This document shows positions 34,884 to 44,681 of a DNA stretch of 64,000 nt, piece after piece. Both the position numbers and the translations under genes were made by a program. The notes under the pieces were generated by a model. It did not search any database. It was not told the origin of the DNA and saw only the letters and a list, made by a program, of their open reading frames with translations. The stretch lies in assembly GCF_039941015.1 (NCBI RefSeq), contig NZ_JBDVFI010000020.1; one strand, given 5' to 3'. The stretch's first letter is position 1; each line of letters begins with the position of its first letter. The DNA comes from Sedimentitalea sp039941015 (GTDB lineage Bacteria; Pseudomonadota; Alphaproteobacteria; Rhodobacterales; Rhodobacteraceae).

Positions 34884-35066
34884 TCAGGAATCAAAGACAG
34901 GAACCAACGACACCCGAGTGCCGTCAATGACGACCTTTCCTTGCTCACGAAAGTTGACCGTGATTTTGCCACCAATGTTTGACTGTACCTGTCCAAGGCC
35001 CCATTCATCGAAATCGGGATGGCGCACCAGCATGCCGGGCTCCAGTATTGCGTTGAGATCGGTCAT
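34884..35066 (-). CDS. DUF3553 small protein
   Basis: A 60-residue protein matching the DUF3553 family: PGMLVRHPDFDEWGLGQVQS followed by GKITVNFREQGKVVIDG, a small beta-barrel reminiscent of the CarD/Tudor-like fold found near UvrD-type helicases. CAGGGCAG precedes the ATG. It is divergent from chpT with only 26 bp between the starts, so promoters must overlap. Function unknown. Confidence 0.88.
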   Translation of the reverse strand: MTDLNAILEPGMLVRHPDFDEWGLGQVQSNIGGKITVNFREQGKVVIDGTRVSLVPVFDS

Positions 35067-35092
35067 AAACTGCCCTGAAACGGAGAAATTGC

Positions 35093-35689
35093 GTGGGACA
35101 GAGTAATCACAATCTGGCGTCTTTGATAGGGTCCAGAATCTGCCATGACCTGATCAGCCCGATCGGTGCCATCACCAACGGGTTGGAACTGCTGGATATG
35201 GCCGGTGGCATGGAGGGGCCTGAACTGGAACTGATCAGCGACAGCGTGGGCAATGCTGGCGCCCGGATTCGGTTTTTCCGCATCGCTTATGGTGCAGCTG
35301 GCGAACAGATGTTGGGCCGTGCCGAGGTCACATCGGTCTTGGACGATGTCAGCCGCGGCGGGCGTTTACAATTACACTGGAGCCCTCATGAGCCGCAAAG
35401 CCGCGCTTGCGTGAGGCTGGCGTTTCTGGCGATCCAATGCCTTGAAACCGCCATGCCCTATGGCGGCAACATCGTGGCAGCGGTTGAGAATGGGCGATGG
35501 AGCGTGACCGGGACGTCGACAAAATTGAATGTCGATCCGGATCTGTGGGCAGGACTGTCGGCGCCGGACACGCTTGCACAGGTCACACCGGCGCAGGTGC
35601 AGTTTGCCTTGATGCCCACAATCGCCCAAGATCTTGCTCGCCCGATATCAACCGAGCAAGCCGACGGCCATATCGCCATCCACTTCTGA
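35093..35689 (+). CDS. chpT: Histidine phosphotransferase ChpT
   Basis: A 198-residue HWE/ChpT-type phosphotransferase. The H-box is RICHDLISPIGAITNGLELLD near residue 15, followed by a degenerate ATPase-like domain (about 80-198). In alphaproteobacteria ChpT passes phosphate from CckA to CtrA and CpdR, controlling cell cycle, motility and gene-transfer agents. The start is GTG 35093 with GGAGAAA upstream. It converges tightly on proA (13 bp between stops). Confidence 0.9.
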   Translation: MGQSNHNLASLIGSRICHDLISPIGAITNGLELLDMAGGMEGPELELISDSVGNAGARIRFFRIAYGAAGEQMLGRAEVTSVLDDVSRGGRLQLHWSPHEPQSRACVRLAFLAIQCLETAMPYGGNIVAAVENGRWSVTGTSTKLNVDPDLWAGLSAPDTLAQVTPAQVQFALMPTIAQDLARPISTEQADGHIAIHF

Positions 35690-35702
35690 GCCGGTATGCG
35701 CC

Positions 35703-36968
35703 TTAGGTGCGCACCGTTCCATCGCCGCGCACAAGGTATTTGAAGCTGGTCAGCTGCTTTGCGCCAACCGGCCCGCGTGCATGCATCTTGCCGGTGGCGA
35801 TGCCAATCTCGGCCCCCATGCCAAACTCGCCACCATCGGCGAATTGTGTCGACGCATTGTGCATCAGGATGGCGCTGTCCAATTGCTCAAAGAACCGGGC
35901 GGCAGCGCCAGTGCTCTCGGTAATGATGCAGTCGGTGTGGTTTGAGCCATAGGCGCGAATATGTGCAATCGCAGCGTCGATGTCAGCGACCGGCTTGGCC
36001 GCGATGATCATGTCCAGGTACTCGCGACCCCAGTCTTCGTCACCTGCGCTGATCGCCCCGTTAACCTTGGCAAGCGCGCCTTCTGCACGCACTTCGACAC
36101 CTGCCGCTATCAGCGCTGAAATCACCTCTGCGCCGATGGTTTCGGCGATGTCTTGATGAATCAGCAGGCATTCAGCGGCCCCGCAAATCCCTGTCCGGCG
36201 CGTTTTAGCATTCAGCACGATATCCAGCGCCTTTTGTAGGCTTGCGTCCTTGTCCAGATAGATATGCACGATGCCTTCCAGGTGAGCAAAGACGGGCACC
36301 CGGGCTTCGCGCTGAACCAAACCGACCAAGCCCTTGCCACCGCGCGGCACAATCACGTCAACCGTGTCGGTCATGGTCAGCAGTTCGGATACTGCGGCGC
36401 GATCTCGTGTGGGCACCAGTTGAATCGCGTCTACGGGGAGTCCTGCAACCCGCAAACCCTCGGCCAGACAGGCATGAATAGCGGAAGAGGAATGAAAACT
36501 CTCAGACCCGCCTCGCAGGATGACGGCGTTGCCTGATTTCAGGCACAGCGCGCCGGCATCTGCGGTCACATTGGGTCGGCTTTCATAGATCACGCCAATC
36601 ACGCCAAGCGGCGTTCGCACCCGGCTGATATGCAGCCCCGTGGGTCTGTCCCATTCTTCCATGACTTCGCCAACGGGGTCGGGCTGGTCTGCGACGGCTT
36701 GCAACCCTTCGACGACGCCGTGGATGCGTTCTTCGTCCAGCATCAGACGATCCATCATTGCCGCAGACAGCCCCTTGTCGCGGCCATAATCCAGATCGCG
36801 GGCATTTGCGGCGATGATATCGCTGCGCTGCAGCCAAACCGCATCAGCGGCGGCCATCAATGCAGTTCGTTTGCTCTCGGCTGTAGCAAAGGCAAGTTCC
36901 TGGCTGGCAGCCTTGGCGCGAGCACCGATATCAGCCATCAAAGCGGGAATATTGTCCATGTCTTTCAT
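35703..36968 (-). CDS. proA: Gamma-glutamyl phosphate reductase
   Basis: A 421-residue aldehyde-dehydrogenase-fold enzyme for the second step of proline synthesis. It has GLHISRVRTPLGVIGVIYESRPNVT, CLKSGNAVILRGG, the catalytic-cysteine region AKTRRTGICGAAECLL, and a C-terminal FADGGEFGMGAEIGIAT. I chose ATG 36968 because it gives family-typical length; a TTG at 37028 would add 20 residues. Ribosome sites are weak for both. Downstream of proB. Confidence 0.94.
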   Translation of the reverse strand: MKDMDNIPALMADIGARAKAASQELAFATAESKRTALMAAADAVWLQRSDIIAANARDLDYGRDKGLSAAMMDRLMLDEERIHGVVEGLQAVADQPDPVGEVMEEWDRPTGLHISRVRTPLGVIGVIYESRPNVTADAGALCLKSGNAVILRGGSESFHSSSAIHACLAEGLRVAGLPVDAIQLVPTRDRAAVSELLTMTDTVDVIVPRGGKGLVGLVQREARVPVFAHLEGIVHIYLDKDASLQKALDIVLNAKTRRTGICGAAECLLIHQDIAETIGAEVISALIAAGVEVRAEGALAKVNGAISAGDEDWGREYLDMIIAAKPVADIDAAIAHIRAYGSNHTDCIITESTGAAARFFEQLDSAILMHNASTQFADGGEFGMGAEIGIATGKMHARGPVGAKQLTSFKYLVRGDGTVRT

Positions 36969-37036
36969 CGTTTGCGCCCTTGTCTGTGCTGTCGTGTCGG
37001 CAACCGTTTCGCGTTTCGAAACCGCCAATGAGGTAT

Positions 37037-38143
37037 CTAGAATGCCATATCATCGCGGTGGATCAAAGCGGCCCGGCCCGGATAACCTAGCCGGCCTTCA
37101 ATATCCGAGGATTTGCACCCCATGATAGTCCGTGATTCCGACGCGGTATAGCGCGTAAGTCCCTGCCCGATCTTGTGATTTTCCGGGTCGGTGATCTCGA
37201 CCGGATCACCCCGACCGAACGTACCAGCCACTTTGACGACTCCAGCAGGCAGCAGGCTCTTGCCGCGGCTCAGCGCCTGCGCGGCCCCCGCATCCACGGT
37301 GACCATCCCCCGTGGCTTCATCGCACCGATCCAACGTTTGCGCGCGGCCTGCGGATCAAGCTGGGCTGTGAACCAAGTGGCATTCGCGCCATTTTCAAGC
37401 GATTGCAAGGGGTTGAAGATCGAACCTTCGGTAATCGCCATGGCGCAACCACCAGCCGTTGCCATTTTGGCTGCCATCAGCTTGGTCTTCATCCCACCTT
37501 TGGAGAGGCCAGACCCTGCATCGCCTGCCATCGCCTCGATCTCGGGCGTGATGGTGTCGATCTGTTCATAGCGCGTGGCATCCGGATCCGTCGCGGGGTT
37601 GGCTGTGTAAAAGCCGTCGACATCCGACAACAGGATCAACTGGTCCGCACCAACGGTCACGGCAACCTGCGCCGCCAGACGGTCGTTGTCGCCATAGCGG
37701 ATTTCGTCCGTCGCAATGGTATCATTCTCGTTGACGATCGGCATCGCTTGCAGTCCGAGCAGCGTTTCCAGCGTGGCCCGTGTGTTCAGATACCGTCGCC
37801 GGTTTGCGCTGTCTTCCAGTGTGACCAAGACCTGTGCCGTGGTGATGCCATGTGGGGCGAGCACCTCTTCATAAGCGCGGGCAAGGCGGATCTGGCCTAC
37901 CGCTGCAGCGGCCTGTGACTGTTCCAGCGCCAGATCGCTGGCTGGCAGCCCTAGTGCACCGCGTCCCAAGGCAATGGACCCGGATGACACAAGGATCACA
38001 TCCGCCCCGCCGCGCTTCAGCCAGGCCACGTCATCGGCAAGTGTTTTCAGCCAATCCGCCCGCAGTGCGCCAGTGTTGCGATCAACCAGCAGTGCCGATC
38101 CGATCTTGACGACGACACGTCGGGCACTTGTCAGGGACGCCAC
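37037..38143 (-). CDS. proB: Glutamate 5-kinase
   Basis: A 368-residue proline-synthesis kinase with an amino-acid-kinase domain (VVVKIGSALLVD, VSSGSIALGR, NENDTIATDEIRYGDNDRLAA) and a C-terminal PUA domain (about 280-368; GVVKVAGTFGRGDPVEI). The GTG start at 38143 lies inside the 3' end of obgE (13-bp overlap) with GAGGCGG upstream. obgE-proB-proA is a common Rhodobacterales order. Confidence 0.95.
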   Translation of the reverse strand: MASLTSARRVVVKIGSALLVDRNTGALRADWLKTLADDVAWLKRGGADVILVSSGSIALGRGALGLPASDLALEQSQAAAAVGQIRLARAYEEVLAPHGITTAQVLVTLEDSANRRRYLNTRATLETLLGLQAMPIVNENDTIATDEIRYGDNDRLAAQVAVTVGADQLILLSDVDGFYTANPATDPDATRYEQIDTITPEIEAMAGDAGSGLSKGGMKTKLMAAKMATAGGCAMAITEGSIFNPLQSLENGANATWFTAQLDPQAARKRWIGAMKPRGMVTVDAGAAQALSRGKSLLPAGVVKVAGTFGRGDPVEITDPENHKIGQGLTRYTASESRTIMGCKSSDIEGRLGYPGRAALIHRDDMAF

Positions 38144-39165
38144 GGTTCCGCCTCGGTATCGGGCTTGTGGCGCAGCCGATCCGCGTCAATTTGCGAGCGC
38201 AGGTTGCGCAGCACGTCCTGCACACCCTCGCGGCTCACCCCTGACATGGTCATTACTGAACCGCCCGTTGCCTGCTCCAGTTCCGCAAGTGCAGCGGCAC
38301 GTTCTTCGTCATCCAGCGCGTCGATCTTGTTGAGCGCGGTAATGCGCGGCTTGTCCGCCAGTTCGCCGCCATAGGCTTCAAGCTCGCCGATGATGGTCTG
38401 GTAATCCTCAACGATGCTCTCGGACGTTCCGTCCACAAGGTGCAGCAGCACGGCACAGCGTTCTACGTGCCCCAGGAAACGGTCACCAATGCCGCGCCCT
38501 TCATGCGCTCCGGCAATCAGACCGGGAATATCGGCAATGACAAATTCAACGTTATCAACGCCTACGACGCCAAGGTTCGGGTGCAGCGTGGTAAACGGGT
38601 AATCCGCGATCTTGGGTCTGGCATTTGATGTTGCCGCCAAAAACGTCGATTTCCCTGCATTGGGCAGCCCAAGCAATCCGACATCGGCGATCAGCTTCAG
38701 GCGCAGCCACAGCGTGCGTTCAACGCCTTCCTGACCGGGATTTGCCCGGCGCGGTGCCTGATTGGTCGCGGATTTGAAATGCAGGTTGCCAAACCCACCG
38801 TTGCCGCCACGCGCCAGTTGCACGCGCTGACCGACTTCGGTCATGTCGGCGATGACGGTTTCCTGATCCTCGTCCAGAATCTCGGTCCCGACCGGAACGC
38901 GCAGCACGATCTGGTCGCCATCCTTGCCAGTGCGCTGACGCCCCATGCCCGGCTGGCCATTCTTGGCAAAGAAATGCTGCTGATACCGAAAATCGATCAG
39001 CGTATTCAGCCCGTCAACGGTCTCGGCCCAGACCGAACCACCATTGCCGCCGTCACCACCGTCGGGACCGCCATATTCGATATATTTCTCGCGGCGGAAG
39101 CTGATACAGCCGTTTCCACCTGCACCAGACCGGATATAGACCTTTGCGAGGTCCAGGAATTTCAT
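38131..39165 (-). CDS. obgE: GTPase Obg/CgtA
   Basis: A 344-residue ribosome-assembly and stringent-response GTPase. It has the glycine-rich Obg fold (residues 1-158; RSGAGGNGCISFRREKY), G1 GLPNAGKST near 168, G3 DIPGLIAGAHEGRG, and G4 NKID. The C-terminal OCT region is very short, as in many alphaproteobacteria. It overlaps proB by 13 bp. rplU/rpmA, its usual upstream neighbours, are not in this window; mfd lies upstream instead. Confidence 0.96.
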   Translation of the reverse strand: MKFLDLAKVYIRSGAGGNGCISFRREKYIEYGGPDGGDGGNGGSVWAETVDGLNTLIDFRYQQHFFAKNGQPGMGRQRTGKDGDQIVLRVPVGTEILDEDQETVIADMTEVGQRVQLARGGNGGFGNLHFKSATNQAPRRANPGQEGVERTLWLRLKLIADVGLLGLPNAGKSTFLAATSNARPKIADYPFTTLHPNLGVVGVDNVEFVIADIPGLIAGAHEGRGIGDRFLGHVERCAVLLHLVDGTSESIVEDYQTIIGELEAYGGELADKPRITALNKIDALDDEERAAALAELEQATGGSVMTMSGVSREGVQDVLRNLRSQIDADRLRHKPDTEAEPWRP

Positions 39166-39336
39166 AACTCTAACACCTTATTTTCAAGGGTTTGTGACCT
39201 CTGACCTTACCACGCACGGCAGTTTGGTCTTGCGTTGCATCGCTGTGCCACATCGTTCGGTCCCGAGGCAAGGGGCTGTGCAATGAATGATCGTCAATGG
39301 CCGTTTCTCAAAACCCGGCCTGATCGCTTCAAATCC

Positions 39337-42300
39337 TCACCCTGCCTTCTTCTTTTTGATCACCTTTTCCGCAAGATCGCGGGCGATGGCAAAGGCGCCC
39401 TTGATCTTGTCGCTGTCCTTTTTCCAATCGCGACGCACGACGATCTTGTTGTCGCGCACCTTGGCCATTCCGCGCTGGTCTTGGATAAACGAGACAAGCC
39501 CCTCGGGGCTGGCGAACTTGTCGTTGTGGAACTGGATCGTCGCGCCCTTGGGGCCACCATCGAGTTTGGAGATGCCCGCACGCTTGCACATCGCCTTGAT
39601 CCGCACCACCAAAAGCAGGGTGTTCACCTCTTTGGGCAGCTTTCCGAACCGGTCAATCAACTCTGCGGCAAACCCTTCGAGTTCGACCTTGGTCGAGAGC
39701 GCAGACAGACGGCGATACAGACCAAGACGCACATCCAGATCCGGCACAAATGTCTCCGGGATCAAAACCGGTACACCTAGGTTGATTTGCGGCGCCCATT
39801 GATCGTCTGCGTCGCTCAGACCTTCAAGCTCACCGGCCTTGATCTTGGCAATCGCCTCTTCCAGCATGGATTGGTAGAGTTCATAGCCCACATCGCGCAT
39901 CTGGCCGGATTGTTCTTCACCCAGCAGGTTCCCAGCCCCGCGAATATCCAGATCCTGACTGGCCAGTGTAAACCCTGCCCCCAGCGTATCCAAGCTCCCC
40001 AGCACGCGCAGGCGTTTCTCTGCAGTGGCCGTCAACTTGGCGCGCGGCTTGGTGGTCAGATAGGCATAGGCGCGGGTCTTGGAGCGACCGACTCGCCCCC
40101 GAATCTGATAGAGCTGCGACAGACCAAACATGTCCGCGCGGTGAATGATCATCGTATTGGCGGTCGGAATATCAAGGCCGGATTCCACGATGGTCGTCGC
40201 AAGCAACACGTCGAACTTGCCATCGTAAAACGCGTTCATCCGGTCATCCAGCTCGCCCGCCGCCATCTGACCATGTGCGACAACAACGGTGAGTTCGGGC
40301 AGTTGCTCTTTCAGAAAGGCTTCGATTTCCGGCAGGTCCGAGATGCGCGGGACCACGTAGAACGATTGCCCCCCACGATAATGTTCGCGCAACAGCGCCT
40401 CGCGGATGGTTACCGCGTCAAATTCACTGACATAGGTGCGGATCGCCAAGCGGTCGACCGGTGGCGTGCCGATGATCGACAGATCGCGCACACCAGAGAG
40501 TGACAGTTGCAGCGTCCGTGGGATCGGCGTGGCGGTCAGGGTCAGCACGTGCAGGTCGCTGCGCAGCTGTTTCAGGCGTTCCTTGTGCGTGACGCCGAAA
40601 TGCTGTTCTTCGTCGATGATGAGAAGCCCGAGGTTCTTGAACCGCACGCCCTTGGCCAACAGGGCGTGGGTGCCAATGACGATATCCACGGTTCCGCGTG
40701 CCAACCCGTCGCGGGCAAGCTGCGCCTCTTTGGCGGAAACGAATCGCGACAATTGCCTGACCTGAAAGGGAAAACCGCGAAACCGTTCTGCAAAGCTCGC
40801 ATAGTGCTGGCGGGCCAACAGGGTCGTGGGGGCAATAATCGCCACCTGAGCACCGGACATCGCCGCGACAAAGGCCGCGCGCATTGCCACCTCGGTCTTG
40901 CCAAAGCCGACATCGCCGCAGACCAGCCGGTCCATCGGCTTACCGCTGACCATATCGCCAAGAACGTCAGCGATGGCCGCAAGTTGATCGTCGGTCTCCT
41001 GATATGGGAACCGGGCAGAGAACGCCTCCCAGGCGTGATGCTCGGATTCCAGCACCGGCGCCTTGCGCAGGGCACGTTCGGCGGCAACCCGGATCAGCCG
41101 GTCGGCCATCTCGCGGATACGTTCCTTGAGCTTGGCCTTTTTCGCCTGCCAAGCACCGCCGCCAAGACGGTCGAGCAACCCCTCTTCATGCCCGTATTTC
41201 GAGAGCAATTCGATGTTTTCAACAGGCAGGTACAGCCGCGCGTCTTCGGCATAGTCCAGCAACAGACATTCATGTGCTGCACCGGCGGCGGTGATGACTT
41301 CCATCCCCTGATAGCGTCCGATGCCGTGATCGACATGCACCACCAGATCGCCGGGGCTGAGTGATTGGGTCTCAGTCAGGAAATTCTCGGCCTTGCGGCG
41401 CTTGCGAGCCGTGCGGATCAGCCGGTCGCCCAGCACGTCCTGTTCGGCGATCACCGTGAGGTTTGCGGTTTCAAACCCGTGCTCCAACGCCCAGACCGCC
41501 AGATGCAGCCCGCGTTTGCCGATGCGTGGCGCATTGGGGATGGCGATGGTCTCGGCCAGACCTTCATCCTCAATGAGCCCGGAGAGACGTTCGCGCGCAC
41601 CTTCGGAATAAGACGCGATAACAACCGGACCCACCTGCATTCTGGCGCGAATATGATCGGCCAGCGCGCCAAAAAGGCTGATCTGTTCCTGTTGCCGCTC
41701 GGGCGCAAAATTGCGGCCGATGCGCCCGCCCGCGTCGATGACGCCCGGTCCTGTCGCTTGCGGCAACGGGTGGTACTGCAACACGCGTCGGTCGGCGATG
41801 GCGTCCTGCCACGCCAGGTCCGTCAGGTAGAGCAATTCCGGCGGCGCAGGTTTATAGACGCTGTCGATCCGCGATTTTGCCTGCATCGCCAGTTTGCGGG
41901 TTTCGTACTGATCCTGAATGCCCTCCCAGCGGGACAGCCGCGAGGGCGTTACCTGATCGTCCTGCGTGACTGCGACACCGGGCAGATAGTCAAACAGTGT
42001 TTCCAGACGGTCGTGAAAGAACGGCAACCAATGTTCAATCCCCTGATGCTTGCGTCCGGCGCTGACGGCTTCGTATAGCGGATCATCGGTGCCAACTGCC
42101 CCGAATTCGATCCGGTAATTCTGACGGAACCGGGTGATCGCCGCCTCGTCCAGAATGACTTCGGAGACCGGGGCCAGTTCAACCACGTCCAACTTTTCGG
42201 TCGTGCGCTGGCTCACCGGGTCAAAACGACGGGCCCCGTCCAGCACATCGCCGAACAGGTCGAGCCGCACCGGCCCACCCTCGCCCGGCGGATAGATATC

Positions 42301-42786
42301 GATGATTCCACCGCGGATCGCATAGTCGCCCGGCTCCATGACGGTCGGGCTTTGGCTGAAACCCATCCGAACAAGGAACTGGCGCAGCGCGGTTTCGTCG
42401 ATCCGGTCTCCAACGCGCGCGGTAAAGGCAGCGTCGCGCAGGACATCGCGGGCCGGCACCCGCTGTGTGGCACTGTTGAGCGTGGTCAAAAGGACGAATC
42501 GATCGGGCATCTGGTGTACCAATGCCGCCAGTGTCGCCATCCGCGCCGCCGAAATGTCCGCATGCGGTGAGACGCGATCATAAGGCAGGCAATCCCAGCC
42601 CGGAAAGGTCATGACCGGCATGTCGGGCGCAAAGAATGCCAACGCCGCCCGTAAGGCCACGAGACGCTTGTCATCACGGGCGATATGAATCACCGGGGCG
42701 TTCTCGCGCGCGACCTCGTCGAGGATAAGTCGCGCGTCAAAGCCTTCGGGGGCTCCGCCGACGGTGATATGTCCCGATGGCTTCAT
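39337..42786 (-). CDS. mfd: Transcription-repair coupling factor
   Basis: A 1149-residue Mfd that removes stalled RNA polymerase and recruits UvrA. It has a UvrB-homology N-terminal region (FPGWDCLPYDRVSPH), an RNA-polymerase-interaction domain (SPGDLVVHVDHGIGRYQGM near 490), a RecG-like translocase with Walker A CGDVGFGKTEVA and DEEQHFGV, and a C-terminal TRCF domain (LGVPVLIPETFVPDLDVRLGLYRRLS). ATG 42786 with GGAG upstream gives near-identical length to E. coli Mfd (1148). It follows a small membrane-protein gene by 28 bp. Confidence 0.96.
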   Translation of the reverse strand: MKPSGHITVGGAPEGFDARLILDEVARENAPVIHIARDDKRLVALRAALAFFAPDMPVMTFPGWDCLPYDRVSPHADISAARMATLAALVHQMPDRFVLLTTLNSATQRVPARDVLRDAAFTARVGDRIDETALRQFLVRMGFSQSPTVMEPGDYAIRGGIIDIYPPGEGGPVRLDLFGDVLDGARRFDPVSQRTTEKLDVVELAPVSEVILDEAAITRFRQNYRIEFGAVGTDDPLYEAVSAGRKHQGIEHWLPFFHDRLETLFDYLPGVAVTQDDQVTPSRLSRWEGIQDQYETRKLAMQAKSRIDSVYKPAPPELLYLTDLAWQDAIADRRVLQYHPLPQATGPGVIDAGGRIGRNFAPERQQEQISLFGALADHIRARMQVGPVVIASYSEGARERLSGLIEDEGLAETIAIPNAPRIGKRGLHLAVWALEHGFETANLTVIAEQDVLGDRLIRTARKRRKAENFLTETQSLSPGDLVVHVDHGIGRYQGMEVITAAGAAHECLLLDYAEDARLYLPVENIELLSKYGHEEGLLDRLGGGAWQAKKAKLKERIREMADRLIRVAAERALRKAPVLESEHHAWEAFSARFPYQETDDQLAAIADVLGDMVSGKPMDRLVCGDVGFGKTEVAMRAAFVAAMSGAQVAIIAPTTLLARQHYASFAERFRGFPFQVRQLSRFVSAKEAQLARDGLARGTVDIVIGTHALLAKGVRFKNLGLLIIDEEQHFGVTHKERLKQLRSDLHVLTLTATPIPRTLQLSLSGVRDLSIIGTPPVDRLAIRTYVSEFDAVTIREALLREHYRGGQSFYVVPRISDLPEIEAFLKEQLPELTVVVAHGQMAAGELDDRMNAFYDGKFDVLLATTIVESGLDIPTANTMIIHRADMFGLSQLYQIRGRVGRSKTRAYAYLTTKPRAKLTATAEKRLRVLGSLDTLGAGFTLASQDLDIRGAGNLLGEEQSGQMRDVGYELYQSMLEEAIAKIKAGELEGLSDADDQWAPQINLGVPVLIPETFVPDLDVRLGLYRRLSALSTKVELEGFAAELIDRFGKLPKEVNTLLLVVRIKAMCKRAGISKLDGGPKGATIQFHNDKFASPEGLVSFIQDQRGMAKVRDNKIVVRRDWKKDSDKIKGAFAIARDLAEKVIKKKKAG

Positions 42787-42814
42787 CTCTTTCTGCTCCG
42801 CTCGGTTTGCTGTC

Positions 42815-43342
42815 TTAGCCGCCCAGGACGCCAATGGTCAGGTTCTGGTACATGCCCCAGAGCGCCGTGAAAAATATAGAGATCATCCCGATCACCTGCG
42901 TAAAGAACCGGTGCCGTGCGAGACGTTTTCGCAATAGCTCGCCCTTGGCAGACTCCTGTTCGATCCGGCGGGCGGTCGCAAAGCTCATCGCCCCGACCAG
43001 TGACATTGGAAACATCAGGAAAAGCACTGCTTGCGCAAACTCCATCCGATACCAGAAGCCCAGCATCGCGAGCCCTGACAGCATGAAACAGGTCAACCCC
43101 AGAAGCCAGATGCCCGAGACCCGTGCGATATAGAGCAGCCGATTGACGTTGACCCGCGTGATCGTCTCCAGATCCTGCTCGGCCTGTCCGCCGACACGCC
43201 GGGCGCGTAGAACCATGTCAAAGGGGACACCGATCACCCAGTGGCTGGCCGACGACCAGAACACGGCGAGAGCGATCCAGAACCATAGGTTCGAGAAGGA
43301 CCGCATGTCGATCAGTTCGAATATGGATGTGTACCAATCCAC
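42815..43342 (-). CDS. Small conserved membrane protein
   Basis: A 175-residue protein with four hydrophobic segments: around FWIALAVFWSSASHWVIGVPF, the IWLLGLTCFMLSGLAML region, the AQAVLFLMFPMSLVGAM region, and the VIGMISIFFTALWGMY region. Homologs in Rhodobacteraceae are, as I recall, labelled 'component of SufBCD complex', a name nothing in the sequence supports. The GTG start at 43342 has GAGGA upstream; a longer frame to 43423 adds an unlikely basic leader. It precedes mfd by 28 bp and is divergent from hemB. Function unknown. Confidence 0.78.
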   Translation of the reverse strand: MDWYTSIFELIDMRSFSNLWFWIALAVFWSSASHWVIGVPFDMVLRARRVGGQAEQDLETITRVNVNRLLYIARVSGIWLLGLTCFMLSGLAMLGFWYRMEFAQAVLFLMFPMSLVGAMSFATARRIEQESAKGELLRKRLARHRFFTQVIGMISIFFTALWGMYQNLTIGVLGG

Positions 43343-43454
43343 GCGCTGTCCTCGGTTCCGCTTGTCGGCTCGATTTGCAGGCGGACCCGCGTTGCTCTTG
43401 CCGATGACGGCATTCCATGCCACCCAATGACGGATTGTTCAAGGAGAGTGCGCC

Positions 43455-44453
43455 ATGAAACCCACCGTTGCCCCCTTTCCCGCGGCGCGCCTGCGCCGGA
43501 CGCGCCAGTCTGCCGCGCTGCGCGGCCTCGTGCGAGAAAATGCGCTGTCGGTCCAGGACCTCATCTGGCCGATCTTTGTGCGTGCGGGCGTCGGGATCGA
43601 AGAACCGGTTCCATCGATGCCCGGCGTGATGCGTCGCAGTGTCGACAAGGCGGTCGTTGCCGCCCGAGAGGCTGCCGATCTCGGCATTCCGGCGATTTGC
43701 CTCTTTCCGTACACTGGGCTTGAAGAGCGGACAGAAGACTGTGCCGGGGCGTGGGATCCGGACAATCACACCAACCGCGCCATTCGCGCGATCAAGGCTG
43801 CGGTGCCCGAAATCGCGATCATGACCGACGTGGCGCTGGATACCTACAACATCAACGGCCATGACGGGTTTGTGGTTGAAGGTGAAATCGTCAATGACCA
43901 GACCGTCGAGGCCCTTGTAAAGATGGCACTGGCGCAGGCCGATGCCGGGGCGGACATCATTGGCCCCAGTGACATGATGGACGGGCGCATCGGTGCAATC
44001 CGTGCCGCTCTTGAGCACGCAGGACATCAGAACGTGATGATCCTGAGTTATGCAGCAAAATATGCCAGTGCTTTTTATGGCCCGTTCCGCGATGCGGTGG
44101 GCGCTTCGGCCGCGTTGAGTGGGGACAAGAAGACCTACCAGATGGATCCCGCCAATTCGGACGAGGCGCTGCGCCTGATCGAACGCGATCTGAATGAAGG
44201 TGCCGACATGGTGATGGTCAAACCCGGCCTGCCCTATCTGGATATCTGCCGTCGCGTAAAGGATAGCTTTGGCGCTCCGACCTTTGCCTATCAGGTCAGC
44301 GGCGAGTACGCGATGATCCGGGCGGCGCAGGAAAACGGCTGGATCGATGGTGAACGGGTGATGATGGAGAGCCTGATGGCGTTCAAGCGCGCGGGCTGTG
44401 ACGGCATCCTGACCTATTTCGCCCCTGACGCAGCGCGATTGATGAGCGCTTAG
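43455..44453 (+). CDS. hemB: Delta-aminolevulinic acid dehydratase (porphobilinogen synthase)
   Basis: A 332-residue heme/bacteriochlorophyll pathway enzyme that joins two 5-aminolevulinates. Schiff-base lysines lie in LSYAAKYASAFYGPF near residue 200 and in VMVKPGLPYLD near 255. The metal segment reads TDVALDTYNINGHDGF: the cysteines of zinc-dependent HemB are replaced (Ala/Asp), so it should be zinc-independent like the Rhodobacter enzyme. AAGGAGAG precedes the ATG. A probable terminator follows at 44547-44580. Confidence 0.96.
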   Translation: MKPTVAPFPAARLRRTRQSAALRGLVRENALSVQDLIWPIFVRAGVGIEEPVPSMPGVMRRSVDKAVVAAREAADLGIPAICLFPYTGLEERTEDCAGAWDPDNHTNRAIRAIKAAVPEIAIMTDVALDTYNINGHDGFVVEGEIVNDQTVEALVKMALAQADAGADIIGPSDMMDGRIGAIRAALEHAGHQNVMILSYAAKYASAFYGPFRDAVGASAALSGDKKTYQMDPANSDEALRLIERDLNEGADMVMVKPGLPYLDICRRVKDSFGAPTFAYQVSGEYAMIRAAQENGWIDGERVMMESLMAFKRAGCDGILTYFAPDAARLMSA

Positions 44454-44546
44454 GCACTTGTCACCCATTTGTGAGGTCGTTGTGCCAAGGTAGGAGATCC
44501 ACTACCTTGTCTCTAATCGGGAATCCGGCACATTTGTGTTGTGGAT

Positions 44547-44581
44547 GCCCGGCCGGTTATCCCGCTGGGCGGGCTTTGTTT
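44547..44581 (+). terminator. Probable hemB terminator
   Basis: An imperfect hairpin (GCCCG at 44547-44551 with CGGGC at 44570-44574, inner CC/GG pairs) followed by TTTGTTTG, 93 bp past the hemB stop. The stem is short with a bulge, so efficiency is uncertain. The rest of the 228-bp gap to the metallopeptidase gene contains no clear gene. Confidence 0.45.
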
Positions 44582-44681
44582 GTATGTGCGTCGGTTATTT
44601 CTCCGATGCTTCTGTAGTTGGTTTTTAATAGGCGGTATGCATCATGTTTTTGGATCAGTTTTCCTTTGATGGAACGGCGCC

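Noticed and set aside
43218..44468. 416-codon frame on the minus strand opposite hemB
   Set aside because: Antisense shadow of a high-G+C gene; hemB on the plus strand has full catalytic motifs and a ribosome site.
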